Notes under the pieces: model-generated
What the model was told of the DNA's origin: nothing
Seen by the model: only the letters and a program-made list of their open reading frames with translations
The model's database searches: none
Part shown: piece after piece, positions 8,263-17,978 of the stretch
How the letters are laid out: each line of letters starts with the position of its first letter
Position numbering within the stretch: position 1 is the first letter of the stretch
NCBI RefSeq assembly: GCF_003337575.1
Contig: NZ_QPJM01000010.1
Location: 119,795 to 183,794 of the forward strand
DNA from: Phyllobacterium bourgognense
GTDB lineage: Bacteria; Pseudomonadota; Alphaproteobacteria; Rhizobiales; Rhizobiaceae
Direction: 5' to 3'
Length of the DNA: 64,000 nt
Made by a program: the position numbers and the translations under genes

Positions 8263-9177
8263 ATGTCCGGTTCCGCATCGATTCAAACCGACGACAGGCT
8301 GCGCGACGTCAAACTCGCGCACGTGCCGTTCCCCGTCACACGCCTGGCCCTTTGGATCTTCACCTTGGCCGTCGCTCTCGGATTCGCCTACATCGTGGCG
8401 ATCAATCCGAACTTCGGCTGGCCGGTCGTAGCCCAGTATCTCTTCGACCCTACGGTCATGCAGGGCCTGTGGGTGACACTCGGCCTGACGGTCGTCGCAA
8501 TGATCATCGGCGTGGTGCTCGGACTCATTCTCGCCATCGCACGCATGTCGAACGACAGGCTGGCATCGTCCCTGGCCAGTCTGTTCATCTGGTTCTTCCG
8601 CGGAACACCGCTGCTCGTGCAGCTTATCTTCTGGTATAACATGTCGACGCTGTTCCCGCGCATTTCCATCGGAATCGCGAGCTGGGATACGAACGACCTC
8701 ATTACGCCGTTGACCGCAGCCATTGTCGGGCTAGCCCTGAACGAGGCCGCTTATATGGCCGAGATCATCCGCGGCGGTCTGCTGTCGGTGGACAAGGGTC
8801 AGGCCGAGACGGCGGAAGCCTTCGGGATGAACAGGGCGCGCGCCTTGTGGCGCATCATCATTCCGCAGGCGATGAAGTCCATTGTGCCGCCAACCGGCAA
8901 CCAGCTGATCAGCATGATCAAGGCGACCTCGCTCGTCAGCGTCATCGCCATGGCCGATCTCCTCTACTCGGTTCAGTCGATCTACAACCGGACATTCGAG
9001 ATCATCCCGATGCTGCTTGTCGCTGTACTCTGGTATTTGTTCATCACGTCGATCCTCAATGTCGGACAGGGCGCCATCGAACGTTATTACAATCGTGGCG
9101 ATCGTGGCTCTACGCCTGCGGACAGGACCAAAGAATACGCCACGCCTATGGTAGGAGCGGCCCATGAGCATGTCTGA
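8263..9177 (+). CDS. amino-acid-type ABC transporter permease (HisMQ/GlnP family)
   Basis: A 304-residue inner-membrane permease with an extended N-terminal cytoplasmic tail, a first helix at ~28-50 and the main bundle after residue 65. The EAA-loop region reads NEAAYMAEIIRGGLLSVDKG followed by QAETAEAFGMNRARALWRII, the coupling site for the ATPase. RGTPLLVQ is the conserved family motif before it. One permease gene suggests a homodimer. Its stop overlaps the ATPase start by 14 bp. Confidence 0.93.
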   Translation: MSGSASIQTDDRLRDVKLAHVPFPVTRLALWIFTLAVALGFAYIVAINPNFGWPVVAQYLFDPTVMQGLWVTLGLTVVAMIIGVVLGLILAIARMSNDRLASSLASLFIWFFRGTPLLVQLIFWYNMSTLFPRISIGIASWDTNDLITPLTAAIVGLALNEAAYMAEIIRGGLLSVDKGQAETAEAFGMNRARALWRIIIPQAMKSIVPPTGNQLISMIKATSLVSVIAMADLLYSVQSIYNRTFEIIPMLLVAVLWYLFITSILNVGQGAIERYYNRGDRGSTPADRTKEYATPMVGAAHEHV

Positions 9178-9937
9178 AACAAGCCTCGTGCGGGCCCGCA
9201 ATGTTCACAAGGCGTTCGGACCGCTGGAAGTCCTCAAGGGTATCGATCTCGACGTCGCGCCCGGAGAGGTGGTTGTGATCCTTGGTCCGTCAGGTTCGGG
9301 AAAATCCACCTTCCTTCGCTGCATCAACCATCTTGAGGCGATCGACCAGGGCTTCATCGAAGTCGATGGCGAACAGATTGGCTATCGGCTCAGGGACGAT
9401 CGGTTGATCAAGCTTTCCAATAGCGACATCGCCGTGCAGCGCAGCAAGATCGGCATGGTGTTCCAGCAGTTCAACCTCTACCCGCACATGACGGCGCTGC
9501 AGAACGTCATCGAAGCGCCTATCGGCGTCCACGGCCAGAACCGGAACGAAGCCGTCCGCTACGCCAAGGAACTTCTCAACCGCGTCGGGCTGGCGGAAAA
9601 GATAGACGCCTATCCGCGCCAGTTGTCGGGCGGGCAGCAACAGCGTGTGGCGATTGCCCGCGCGCTGGCAATCCGACCCAGACTGATGCTGTTCGACGAA
9701 CCGACATCAGCCCTCGATCCGGAACTGGTGGGCGAGGTGCTGGCCACCATGCGCGACCTTGCAAAGGAAGGTTTGACCATGATCGTGGTCACCCATGAAA
9801 TAGGCTTCGCCAAGGAAGCAGCGGACCGCGTCGTGTTCATGGACGGAGGCGTCGTAGTGGAACAGGGTCCGCCGGCAGAGGTCCTTACCAATCCATCCCA
9901 TCCCCGCACCAGAAGTTTCCTCAGCCGCTTCATCTAA
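9164..9937 (+). CDS. amino-acid-type ABC transporter ATP-binding protein
   Basis: A 257-residue ATPase. Walker A GPSGSGKST is at residues 41-49, the Q-loop is VFQQFNLYPHMTALQN, the ABC signature is LSGGQQQRVAIARALA, and Walker B plus D-loop is LMLFDEPTSALDPELV; the switch histidine is in VVTHEIGFAKEA. The start at 9164 has AGGAG six bases upstream, inside the permease gene. It powers uptake by the preceding permease and binding protein. Confidence 0.95.
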   Translation: MSMSETSLVRARNVHKAFGPLEVLKGIDLDVAPGEVVVILGPSGSGKSTFLRCINHLEAIDQGFIEVDGEQIGYRLRDDRLIKLSNSDIAVQRSKIGMVFQQFNLYPHMTALQNVIEAPIGVHGQNRNEAVRYAKELLNRVGLAEKIDAYPRQLSGGQQQRVAIARALAIRPRLMLFDEPTSALDPELVGEVLATMRDLAKEGLTMIVVTHEIGFAKEAADRVVFMDGGVVVEQGPPAEVLTNPSHPRTRSFLSRFI

Positions 9938-9968
9938 GCGGTCGCCGAACAAAACGGAAGACAGTCTC

Positions 9969-11153
9969 ATGCCCCAAACTTCAAACGAGTTCGCTCGCAT
10001 TGCGGATTTCGACGATCGGACCGCCGAGCTCATCGAGACGCGCAGGCATCTCCACGCACACCCGGAACTCTCGTTCGAGGAACATGAAACGGCCGCCTAC
10101 GTTGCCGATCGCCTGGAACGCTGGGGCTACGAGGTCACCCGCAACGTCGGGGGTCTTGGCGTCGTCGGTCGGCTGCGGCAGGGTGCAGGCGGAGGCAGCA
10201 TCGCCATTCGCGCGGACATGGATGCCCTGCCTATCATGGAAGCAACCGGTCTGCCCTATTCCAGTACGACCGCCGGCAAGATGCATGCATGCGGCCATGA
10301 CGGCCACACGACAATGTTGCTCGGTGCAGCCGAATATCTGGCGCGTACCCGCCATTTCAACGGCACGGTCAATCTGATCTTCCAGCCTGCCGAGGAAGCC
10401 GGGAAGGGCAGCGGCGCCCAGGCAATGATCAAAGACGGGCTTTTCGATCGATTCCCCTGCGACGCAATCTTCGGCTTGCATAATCATCCAGGCGCGCCCG
10501 CCGGCACCTTCCTGTTGCGGCCGGGTCCATTAATGGCTGCCTCCGATACCGCGACGATAACCATTGTCGGAAAGGGCGGGCATGCCTCCCGCCCGCACTT
10601 GACAGTCGACCCGATCGTCGTCGCGGCCAACATGGTCATGGCGCTGCAGACGGTCGTATCCCGTAACGTGAATCCGATCGAAACCGCCGTCGTGACGGTC
10701 GGAACGATCCATGGCGGTACGGCATCGAACGTGATCCCCGAAACGGCCGAGATCGTGGCAAGCATTCGCTCCTTCTCGCCCGAGGTCCGCGACATGCTCG
10801 AACGGCGAGTACGTGGCATCGCAACGTCGATCGCCGAAGCGCATGGGGCCAGCGTATCCATCGACTATGAGCGCGGATATCCCGTCGTCATCAACTCGGA
10901 GAAGGAAACGGCCTTCGCCATCGATGTCCTCAAGGAACTGGTGGGCGACGAAAAGGTGGGTGTGTGCCCCATGATTCCGGGCAGCGAAGATTTCGCCTAT
11001 TTCCTGGAACACAAGCCAGGCTGCTTCCTGCGCCTCGGCAACGGCGAGAACTCGCCGATCCTGCACAGCTCGAAGTACGACTTCAACGACGACAGCCTGA
11101 CCACCGGTGCCGCCATGTGGGCCCGGCTGACCGAGCGATTTTTATCGTTGTAG
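9969..11153 (+). CDS. M20-family amidohydrolase (hippurate hydrolase / N-acyl amino acid amidohydrolase type)
   Basis: A 394-residue cytosolic metallohydrolase. The metal site is seen in HACGHDGH (residues 106-113; Cys108 and His110 are the usual metal ligands), and the catalytic/metal glutamates are in PAEEAGKGSG (Glu142-143). The lid/dimerisation segment HASRPHLTVDPI and the late metal histidine region are present. The family cleaves N-acyl or N-carbamoyl amino acids. As the last gene of the ABC operon it probably deacylates the imported compound in the cytoplasm. The nearby aromatic-acid-type decarboxylase relative makes an aromatic acyl-amino acid one possible substrate (inference). Confidence 0.9.
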   Translation: MPQTSNEFARIADFDDRTAELIETRRHLHAHPELSFEEHETAAYVADRLERWGYEVTRNVGGLGVVGRLRQGAGGGSIAIRADMDALPIMEATGLPYSSTTAGKMHACGHDGHTTMLLGAAEYLARTRHFNGTVNLIFQPAEEAGKGSGAQAMIKDGLFDRFPCDAIFGLHNHPGAPAGTFLLRPGPLMAASDTATITIVGKGGHASRPHLTVDPIVVAANMVMALQTVVSRNVNPIETAVVTVGTIHGGTASNVIPETAEIVASIRSFSPEVRDMLERRVRGIATSIAEAHGASVSIDYERGYPVVINSEKETAFAIDVLKELVGDEKVGVCPMIPGSEDFAYFLEHKPGCFLRLGNGENSPILHSSKYDFNDDSLTTGAAMWARLTERFLSL

Positions 11154-11435
11154 CCTGGAAAACAACCCTTGCTTCCATCGAACTATAAGAAGCGTCACCG
11201 TGACGTGCACGTGTTGATGGATTCCCGCATCCTTGTTCGAGTTCAGCCGCGCAGCCTCCCGACCGGACAGCGAATTGCATCTCTGTTTAAGCTGAGGACT
11301 CAGGCTATATGCAACATTGTTTAGGTATGTTGGCGATTACTGGGTTTAGACTGATCAAAAGAGCTACCGGGCTGTAAAAATCCAACTAGACTTTGCTACT
11401 CGCTTGCTCCAATACTATCGGAGCGAGGGGGGACG

Positions 11436-11795
11436 ATGACCAAAATTTCTGGGATCCTTGACGATGCTGGAGCTGCACTCATGGTGCTGGCATCGCTTGG
11501 CGGTCTCATCGTTTCCATCTTCAACTACTTCAATCCCGATAGCGGTATCGCCGGCGAGCCGGGAACGCTTCTCGTGATTGCGTCCACCATTCTGCTGGCC
11601 CTGTTCGGTATGGCGCTCGGCAAATTGAACACCGGCTTCCTCCGGTCGTTCTTCATCGTCTCTTCTATCCTCAATATCGCCGGCACATCATTCGCCGGGT
11701 ATCTCCTGCATAGTCAAACACTTGTGATCCTTATGCTCGTCAGCTTTCTCGGCTGGATTCTTCACGTGTTCAGACGGCGTCGCGCGTTTGCCTGA
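11436..11795 (+). CDS. small four-helix membrane protein upstream of the PQQ dehydrogenase
   Basis: A 119-residue protein with four predicted membrane helices (about 11-30, 43-62, 68-87, 92-111) and a basic C-terminal tail (FRRRRAFA). A strong GAGGGGGG ribosome site precedes the ATG. It lies 14 bp before a soluble-type quinoprotein dehydrogenase that lacks the membrane domain found in glucose dehydrogenase, so it could be a separate anchor, as SldB is for SldA in acetic acid bacteria. I cannot see clear sequence similarity to SldB, so the role is inferred from position and topology. Confidence 0.7.
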   Translation: MTKISGILDDAGAALMVLASLGGLIVSIFNYFNPDSGIAGEPGTLLVIASTILLALFGMALGKLNTGFLRSFFIVSSILNIAGTSFAGYLLHSQTLVILMLVSFLGWILHVFRRRRAFA

Positions 11796-11809
11796 ACCAA
11801 GCTTTTGCA

Positions 11810-13777
11810 ATGGTGACCGACGTGATGTGGACAAAGTATCTATTGTCGGCGCTGTCTGTTGTGGCGTTGATGGCAACTTGTGGCGAACTGCGAGCCCAGA
11901 GCGTCGAATGGAGCACTTACAACGGTGATCTCGCAGCACAAAAATACTCGCCACTAAAGCAGATAACTCCACAAAATGTGGGGAATCTCACGGTTGCCTG
12001 GCGCACCCATACTGGTGACGTGTCGGCTGGCGGCCCTCCGCCTTCTGGAATGCACAATCGCCCGCCGGCCACTGGTCCGCAGGCCGATCTTCCACCTACA
12101 GTGTGGTCGGCGACGCCGCTTTTCGTTAATGACACCGTCTATCTTGGAACGCCCTTTTACCGGATTTTTGCACTCGAACCTGATACGGGAAAGGTGAAGT
12201 GGAGCTATGACACCGATGCTGTACTTGAAGCGCTGACGCAGCCTGACCTCAAGAACCGCGGCGTTGCTTACTGGCAGGCGGATGCCCCTGACGCTGCGCA
12301 AGCGTGCCAGAAACGCATCTATATTGGTACGATGGACGCGAAGCTGCATTCCGTTGATGCAGATACGGGCAAACCTTGCGCCGATTTCGGCAAGGACGGT
12401 GTCGTGGATATCAACCAGTGGAATGTCGAAAACGCCAAGTGGCCGCTGTCCATTCTGCAGCCTCCGACCGTTTACAAGGATTTCCTCTTCGTCGGCTGGG
12501 CGGGCAAGGACTGGGCCGATGCCGTCGATCCACCCGGCACAGTCTTCGCCCTTGATGCGCGCACAGGTGCGCTGCGGTGGACGTTCCATGCTCTGGATGC
12601 CGCGGACGCTGCCAAGAGCGGCACCGCAAACGTCTGGGCAAGTATGGCAGTCGATCGTGACCGCAACCTGCTGTTCTTGCCGGTCAGCTCACCAAGTCCC
12701 AACTTCTTCGGCGGCAACAGGCTGGACGCGATATCGCTCGGAACATCGGTGACTGCGCTCGATGTGGACACGGGCAAAGTCGTCTGGTCAAGACAACTCG
12801 TGCACCACGATATCTGGGACCTCGACACCAATTCGGCGCCGACACTGATCGATATCCAGAAGGATGGAGCGACAATTCCGGCGCTCGTGCAGACGTCCAA
12901 GCAGGGTTTCCTTTATGTCCTCAACCGCGAGACGGGTGAGCCGGTCTACCCGATCGAGGAACGCCCCTTCCCGGCATCAACAGTACCGGGAGAGAAGGCC
13001 TCACCAACACAACCCTACGTGCCTCTGCCGAAATCCGTAGTGGAAGACAAGTGGCCGGGCGTCTTTGGCTTGGCGGACATCGTGAGCTTTGGCTATTGCA
13101 GCCGCACCGCCGCGACGTTGCGCGACGAGGGCCGGTTTACACCGCCCAGCCTTGAAGGGTCTTTGGTTTATCCGGGTACGATTGGAGGCATCGAATGGGG
13201 TGGCGGAGCGGTCGACCCGTCGAGCGGCACTTTCGTTGTCAATTATTCGAGTGCAGTGCAGATCTACAAGTTGATCCCGCGCGCTGACTATGACAGGGCA
13301 GCAACTGTCGGGGGCCTGGAAACCGGCGGGTTCTTTCCGATGACCGGCGCACCCTACGGAGTCCAGCTCACAACATTCCTCAATCCTCTGGGAATGCCCT
13401 GCTGGAAGCCTCCCTATGGTTCAATTGCTGCCTATGATCTGAAGACCGGCAAGCAGCTTTGGGACGTGCCGTTCGGCCAGGTTCAGCAATATGGCTTCTA
13501 TATGCCTGAGTCGTGGGGATCGATCACCTTGGGAGGTCCTGTCATCACTGCAAGTGGCTTGATCTTCATCGGCGCTTCTATGGACTCGATGGTGCGCGCA
13601 CTTGATCTTGCAACCGGCAAGGTGTTGTGGAAGTCTCTCGTGTCAGCTCCGGCTGTCGCGCTTCCGGCGGTTTATGAGTATAAAGGCAAACAATATGTCG
13701 TGTTTGCAGCGGGAGGCAATTCGATCCTCACTCCAAAGGTCAGCGACGAAATCATCGCGTTCGCCCTGCCGAACTGA
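11810..13777 (+). CDS. PQQ-dependent dehydrogenase, glucose/quinate-dehydrogenase-like, secreted
   Basis: A ~655-residue quinoprotein with an N-terminal signal peptide (WTKYLLSALSVVALMATCG, cleaved near LRAQS), so it acts in the periplasm. The eight-bladed propeller signatures are visible: SPLKQITPQNVGNLTVAWRT, a series of ALEPDTGKVKWSYD-type blades, HHDIWDLDTNSAPTL, and GGIEWGGGAVDPSSG. It resembles the catalytic part of membrane glucose/quinate dehydrogenase without its N-terminal helices. Electrons would pass from PQQ to ubiquinone, and the cyo quinol oxidase encoded just downstream could be the sink. An alternative ATG at 11825 fits the signal peptide equally well; neither has a clear ribosome site. 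No PQQ synthesis genes are in the window. Confidence 0.88.
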   Translation: MVTDVMWTKYLLSALSVVALMATCGELRAQSVEWSTYNGDLAAQKYSPLKQITPQNVGNLTVAWRTHTGDVSAGGPPPSGMHNRPPATGPQADLPPTVWSATPLFVNDTVYLGTPFYRIFALEPDTGKVKWSYDTDAVLEALTQPDLKNRGVAYWQADAPDAAQACQKRIYIGTMDAKLHSVDADTGKPCADFGKDGVVDINQWNVENAKWPLSILQPPTVYKDFLFVGWAGKDWADAVDPPGTVFALDARTGALRWTFHALDAADAAKSGTANVWASMAVDRDRNLLFLPVSSPSPNFFGGNRLDAISLGTSVTALDVDTGKVVWSRQLVHHDIWDLDTNSAPTLIDIQKDGATIPALVQTSKQGFLYVLNRETGEPVYPIEERPFPASTVPGEKASPTQPYVPLPKSVVEDKWPGVFGLADIVSFGYCSRTAATLRDEGRFTPPSLEGSLVYPGTIGGIEWGGGAVDPSSGTFVVNYSSAVQIYKLIPRADYDRAATVGGLETGGFFPMTGAPYGVQLTTFLNPLGMPCWKPPYGSIAAYDLKTGKQLWDVPFGQVQQYGFYMPESWGSITLGGPVITASGLIFIGASMDSMVRALDLATGKVLWKSLVSAPAVALPAVYEYKGKQYVVFAAGGNSILTPKVSDEIIAFALPN

Positions 13778-13859
13778 CACGCCATCAGCATTGCAACTTG
13801 GAACCGGGTGGCAAAAGAGGCTTCGTTAATGAGACAATCCGGGCTCTGGTTATTACATC

Positions 13860-14714
13860 ATGTCTGACGTAGCGGGCTCTTACTGGCGCAGCGGCGTTCT
13901 CGACCCGCAGGGTCCGGTCGGTGCCGCACAGAACACTATATTGCTGAACGCAACAACGATCATGCTGGCAGTGGTCATTCCTGTCATTCTGCTCACTCTC
14001 GGGTTCGCCTGGTGGTTTCGGCACAGCAATGCGCGGGCTCGATACATGCCTGACTGGTCCTATTCTGGCCGCATCGAACTGATCGTATGGTCGATTCCTG
14101 CATTGGTGGTGCTGTTCCTCGGCGGTATCGCCTGGGTCGGCTCCCACGACCTCGATCCCGGCAAGCAGATCGCTTCCAATGCCGCTCCACTCAATGTGCA
14201 GGTGGTTTCCCTCGATTGGAAATGGCTCTTCATCTATCCAGATCTGGGCGTAGCAAGCGTAAACAGCATCGTGGTGCCGGCAGGTGTTCCGATACGCTTT
14301 CAGCTGACGTCGGCAACTGTCATGAACAGCTTTTTCGTGCCACAGCTCGGCAGCCAGATTTATACGATGGAGGGCATGACGACACGGCTCAATCTGCTCG
14401 CAGACAAGCCGGGAAAGTATCCGGGACTTTCGGCGCAGTTCAGCGGCGAAGGCTTTTCAGACATGCGGTTTGTGGTCGAGGCAATGCCACAGCAAGCCTT
14501 CGACCAGTGGACCGCAGACACGCGCGCCGCTGGCGGGAATTTGGACAAGGCCAGCTATATGCAACTGGCGCGTCCGAGTTCCGCGGTAGCATCGTCAACC
14601 TTTGGTCAGGTCGAACAAAACCTGTTCAATGATATCGTGAATTCAAACAACCCCGTATCCGGTATGTCCCCCGCCGGGCACCACTCTGCACCCTCAATCT
14701 CTGACGGAACCTGA
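13860..14714 (+). CDS. cyoA: cytochrome bo3 ubiquinol oxidase subunit II
   Basis: A 284-residue subunit II with two helices (about 32-52 and 74-94) and a periplasmic cupredoxin domain. The CuA ligands of cytochrome c oxidases are missing: the site reads [11 protein letters not shown], as in quinol oxidases. [25 protein letters not shown] and [14 protein letters not shown] match CyoA closely. Unlike Escherichia coli CyoA it has no lipobox; the frame is closed by a stop 30 bases upstream, so a lipoprotein leader has not simply been missed. First of four tightly linked cyo genes. Confidence 0.95.
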   Translation: MSDVAGSYWRSGVLDPQGPVGAAQNTILLNATTIMLAVVIPVILLTLGFAWWFRHSNARARYMPDWSYSGRIELIVWSIPALVVLFLGGIAWVGSHDLDPGKQIASNAAPLNVQVVSLDWKWLFIYPDLGVASVNSIVVPAGVPIRFQLTSATVMNSFFVPQLGSQIYTMEGMTTRLNLLADKPGKYPGLSAQFSGEGFSDMRFVVEAMPQQAFDQWTADTRAAGGNLDKASYMQLARPSSAVASSTFGQVEQNLFNDIVNSNNPVSGMSPAGHHSAPSISDGT

Positions 14715-14715
14715 C

Positions 14716-16668
14716 ATGCTCGGAAAACTCAGCTGGGCCGCCATACCTTTTGACCAGCCCATTCCCATGATCGCATCCCTGATGGTCATACTCACCATGT
14801 TGGCGGTATTGCTGCTTGTCACGTGGAAAGGCTGGTGGCCTTATCTCTGGTCGGAATGGATCACCAGCGTCGATCACAAGCGCATAGGCGTCATGTATAT
14901 CCTGCTTGCACTTGTCATGCTCGTTCGGGGGTTTACCGATGCGATCATGATGCGCTCTCAACTCGCACTGGCAGCTGGGGGCGCGCAGGGTTACCTGCCG
15001 CCAGAGCATTACAATCAGATCTTCTCGGCTCATGGCACGATCATGATCTTTTTTGTGGCGATGACCTTCATGGTCGGCCTGATGAACTTCGTTGTGCCTC
15101 TGCAACTCGGCATCCGCGATGTGGCGTTTCCCGTGTTGAACTCGGTCAGCTTCTGGCTGACGGCGGCGGGTGTACTTCTTGTAAACATGTCGCTGGTCAT
15201 TGGCGAGTTCGCGAGGACGGGGTGGCTGGTCTATCCGCCGCTGTCGGAATTGGCCTACTCGCCCGGAGTTGGCGTCGATTACTACCTCTGGGCGCTGCAG
15301 ATATCCGGCGCGGGCACGTTGTTGTCGGGGATAAACCTGACGACGACCATCCTGAAGCTTCGCGCGCCCGGCATGGGCTATATGAGGATGCCGATCTTCT
15401 GCTGGACGGCACTCGCTTCCAATCTTCTGATCGTCGCGGCTTTTCCGATCCTGACCGCGACCTTTGCGATGCTCCTCCTCGACCGCTACCTCGGCTTTCA
15501 CTTCTTCACGAATGAAGCCGGCGGTAACGCCATGATGTATATCAACCTCATCTGGGCCTGGGGCCATCCTGAGGTCTATATCCTGATCCTGCCCGCGTTC
15601 GGCGTGTTCTCCGAGGTCATCGCCACCTTTTCCGGCAAGTCGCTGTTCGGTTATCGCTCCATGGTCATCGCCACCATGGCAATATGTGTGCTCTCGTTCA
15701 TGGTGTGGTTGCATCACTTCTTCACGATGGGCGCAGGCGCGGACATCAACGGCTTTTTCGGGATCATGACGATGATCATCGCGGTGCCGACCGGCGTGAA
15801 AGTCTTTAACTGGTTGTTCACACTGTATGGCGGCCGTCTCCGCTTCGACGCGCCGGTCTATTGGGCGCTGGGCTTCATGGTTACCTTTGTCGTTGGCGGC
15901 ATGACAGGCGTTTTGCTTGCAATTCCGCCTGCGGATTTCGTCCTGCACAATAGCCTGTTTCTCGTGGCGCATTTCCATAATGTGATCATCGGAGGCGTGC
16001 TTTTCGGTGCTTTCGCAGGATATACGTTCTGGTTTCCCAAAGCTTTTGGCTTCAAGCTGGACGAGCGTATCGGCAAGGCAATTTTCTGGTGCTGGTTTAT
16101 CGGATTCTATCTCGCCTTCATGCCGCTCTACGTTCTCGGCCTGATGGGCGCGACGCGGCGGATGCAGCACTACGATGTCGCCGGGTGGCAGCCTCTGATG
16201 CTGGTCGCACTGGTTGGCGCAATCGTCATCCTCACCGGTATCGTCCTCACCGGGGTTCAACTCGTCGTCAGTATCCGCACACGTGACCAGCGACGCGATC
16301 TTACCGGCGATCCATGGGATGGGCGCACACTCGAATGGTCCACGCCTTCCCCGCCGCCCGCATGGAACTATGCGGTCTTGCCATCGGTAGACGGCCTCGA
16401 CGCTTACTGGGAAGCAAAGAAAAGTCCCAAATCCCGCCTTCAAAATGATCCCGAACCGGAAACAATCTCAGTTCCACGCAACAGCCCCATCGGGTTCGTG
16501 CTGGCGTTCTTTGCCGTCATGGCCGGCTTTGCGTTGATCTGGCATATCTGGTGGATGGCCATCGCCGGATTGATAGGGGCTCTCATGACCATTCTTGCCC
16601 ACGCCTGGCGCGTTTCGGACGAGGTCGAATACATCGTTGAGAGCGAAGCGTCGCGAGCAGCCATATGA
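14716..16668 (+). CDS. cyoB: cytochrome bo3 ubiquinol oxidase subunit I
   Basis: A 650-residue haem-copper oxidase catalytic subunit, full length for CyoB. Haem and CuB ligands are visible in [27 protein letters not shown] (CuB His and the cross-linked Tyr, type A1), [10 protein letters not shown] and HFHNVIIGG. The D-channel segment [20 protein letters not shown] is intact, so proton pumping is expected. It starts one base after cyoA and overlaps cyoC by ATGA. Confidence 0.97.
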   Translation: MLGKLSWAAIPFDQPIPMIASLMVILTMLAVLLLVTWKGWWPYLWSEWITSVDHKRIGVMYILLALVMLVRGFTDAIMMRSQLALAAGGAQGYLPPEHYNQIFSAHGTIMIFFVAMTFMVGLMNFVVPLQLGIRDVAFPVLNSVSFWLTAAGVLLVNMSLVIGEFARTGWLVYPPLSELAYSPGVGVDYYLWALQISGAGTLLSGINLTTTILKLRAPGMGYMRMPIFCWTALASNLLIVAAFPILTATFAMLLLDRYLGFHFFTNEAGGNAMMYINLIWAWGHPEVYILILPAFGVFSEVIATFSGKSLFGYRSMVIATMAICVLSFMVWLHHFFTMGAGADINGFFGIMTMIIAVPTGVKVFNWLFTLYGGRLRFDAPVYWALGFMVTFVVGGMTGVLLAIPPADFVLHNSLFLVAHFHNVIIGGVLFGAFAGYTFWFPKAFGFKLDERIGKAIFWCWFIGFYLAFMPLYVLGLMGATRRMQHYDVAGWQPLMLVALVGAIVILTGIVLTGVQLVVSIRTRDQRRDLTGDPWDGRTLEWSTPSPPPAWNYAVLPSVDGLDAYWEAKKSPKSRLQNDPEPETISVPRNSPIGFVLAFFAVMAGFALIWHIWWMAIAGLIGALMTILAHAWRVSDEVEYIVESEASRAAI

Positions 16669-17285
16669 GTGCAAGTTCATTGACCCACTCAGAGGTTCGC
16701 GAGATTCCACTATCGGAACGTGGTCCTGCGCCGAGGAATGTGGTGGTCAGTTTCGGCTTTTGGCTGTTTCTCCTCAGCGACATCGTCATATTTGCCGCAT
16801 TGTTCGCAGCGTTTGCGGTGCTGTCACATGAGACGGCGGGCGGACCATCGGGAGACGATCTCTTCGATCGCAGCCGCGTCCTTCTGGAGACTGCTATTCT
16901 TCTCGCGTCGAGCTTCACCTGCGGCCTGATGTCGTTGGCCGTCGAACAACGCAAACTGATCCCGGCCGCGAGCTGGGGCGCGGTCACATTCCTGCTCGGT
17001 GCGACCTTTGTCGGCATGGAACTGTCTGAATTCCATGGCATGATTGAGAGCGGTGCCGGACCCGATCGCAGCGCCTTCCTCTCCGCCTTCTTCACTCTGG
17101 TGGGCACACATGGCCTGCATGTGTCGGCGGGGTTGTTCTGGTTGCTGGTGATGTTCGCGCAGGTGCTGACGCTCGGTTTCCGTCCAATGGTCCTCCGGCG
17201 GCTACGCTGTTTCAGCCTGTTCTGGCACGCGCTCGATATTGTCTGGATTGGTGTTTTCACAATCGTTTATCTTGGAGCCCACTAA
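16665..17285 (+). CDS. cyoC: cytochrome bo3 ubiquinol oxidase subunit III
   Basis: A 206-residue protein with five helices, the usual CyoC topology. [19 protein letters not shown] and [15 protein letters not shown] are the conserved subunit III segments, and the C-terminal [18 protein letters not shown] is characteristic. It overlaps cyoB by ATGA and cyoD by TAATG, so the three should be translated together. Confidence 0.96.
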   Translation: MSASSLTHSEVREIPLSERGPAPRNVVVSFGFWLFLLSDIVIFAALFAAFAVLSHETAGGPSGDDLFDRSRVLLETAILLASSFTCGLMSLAVEQRKLIPAASWGAVTFLLGATFVGMELSEFHGMIESGAGPDRSAFLSAFFTLVGTHGLHVSAGLFWLLVMFAQVLTLGFRPMVLRRLRCFSLFWHALDIVWIGVFTIVYLGAH

Positions 17286-17662
17286 TGGCCGAATCCATTG
17301 AAACGACTGAGGATCAGGAGGCCGGTGCACCGCGCGTGGCCGGGGGAAGTTGGCAGGGCTACCTTATCGGGCTGGTCTTTGCGATCATACTGACGCTGGC
17401 TTCATTCTGGGTTGCAGGAACCGATATGATCTGGGGACCCGGCGTGCCGATCCTGCTTGCCGTATTGGCGATTGCCCAGATGGGCGTCCACCTCGTCTTC
17501 TTTCTTCACATTTCGAGCGCACCCGACAGCCTCAACAACATCCTTGCGCTGGCCTTTGGCGTCTTCGTCGTTGCCCTTGTCGTGTTCGGTTCAATGATCA
17601 TCATGGCCAATCTCAATGCGAACATGATGTCGATGCCGGAACTGATGAATATGCAGCGCTAG
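17285..17662 (+). CDS. cyoD: cytochrome bo3 ubiquinol oxidase subunit IV
   Basis: A 125-residue protein with three helices and a polar N-terminal tail. QMGVHLVFFLHI is the conserved CyoD motif. It is the last gene of the operon; no cyoE (haem O synthase) follows, so haem O must come from a gene elsewhere. Structured non-coding sequence follows at 17667. Confidence 0.95.
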   Translation: MAESIETTEDQEAGAPRVAGGSWQGYLIGLVFAIILTLASFWVAGTDMIWGPGVPILLAVLAIAQMGVHLVFFLHISSAPDSLNNILALAFGVFVVALVVFGSMIIMANLNANMMSMPELMNMQR

Positions 17663-17978
17663 TCCGCTCCACACGCGTTGGCTGTGTGGAGTCCCGACGA
17701 AGCGGGACGAAATCAAAATTCGTAGAACAAGGATCTCGAAGCGCGTGATCCAGCGCGCACTTCGAGGTATGGCAATGGCTTCCGAACGCGATCCAACAGT
17801 ACTTATAATTGCTGCTGTGACCGCGCATAAATTATCCTGGCAGTTCTTCTGCAGAAGCAGAAAGGGCCACGCGGCAATTGAGAAACAAACCTGACGTCAG
17901 CTATTGACCCTAGCGTCACCCTATGCTGCATTGCAAAAATTCAGCCAAGAACATCTTCGCAATGCAGCAAGAATAGCC
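17663..17978. other. non-coding interval with three hairpins between cyoD and the acyltransferase
   Basis: Stem 1: CTCCACAC (17667-17674) pairs with GTGTGGAG (17684-17691). Stem 2: GTCCCG (17691-17696) pairs with CGGGAC (17703-17708). Stem 3: CTCGAA-GCGCG (17735-17745) pairs with CGCGC-A-CTTCGAG ending at 17766. None has a T-tract after it, so they are not standard terminators; they may stabilise the cyo mRNA end or form a small RNA. The remainder (17767-17978) shows no gene; an in-frame TTG at 17904 lacks a ribosome site. Confidence 0.5.

Noticed and set aside
13800..13823. GGAAC ... CGTT before cyoA as an EcfG promoter
   Set aside because: The spacer is 19 bases to CGTT (17 to an earlier TT), outside the accepted range.
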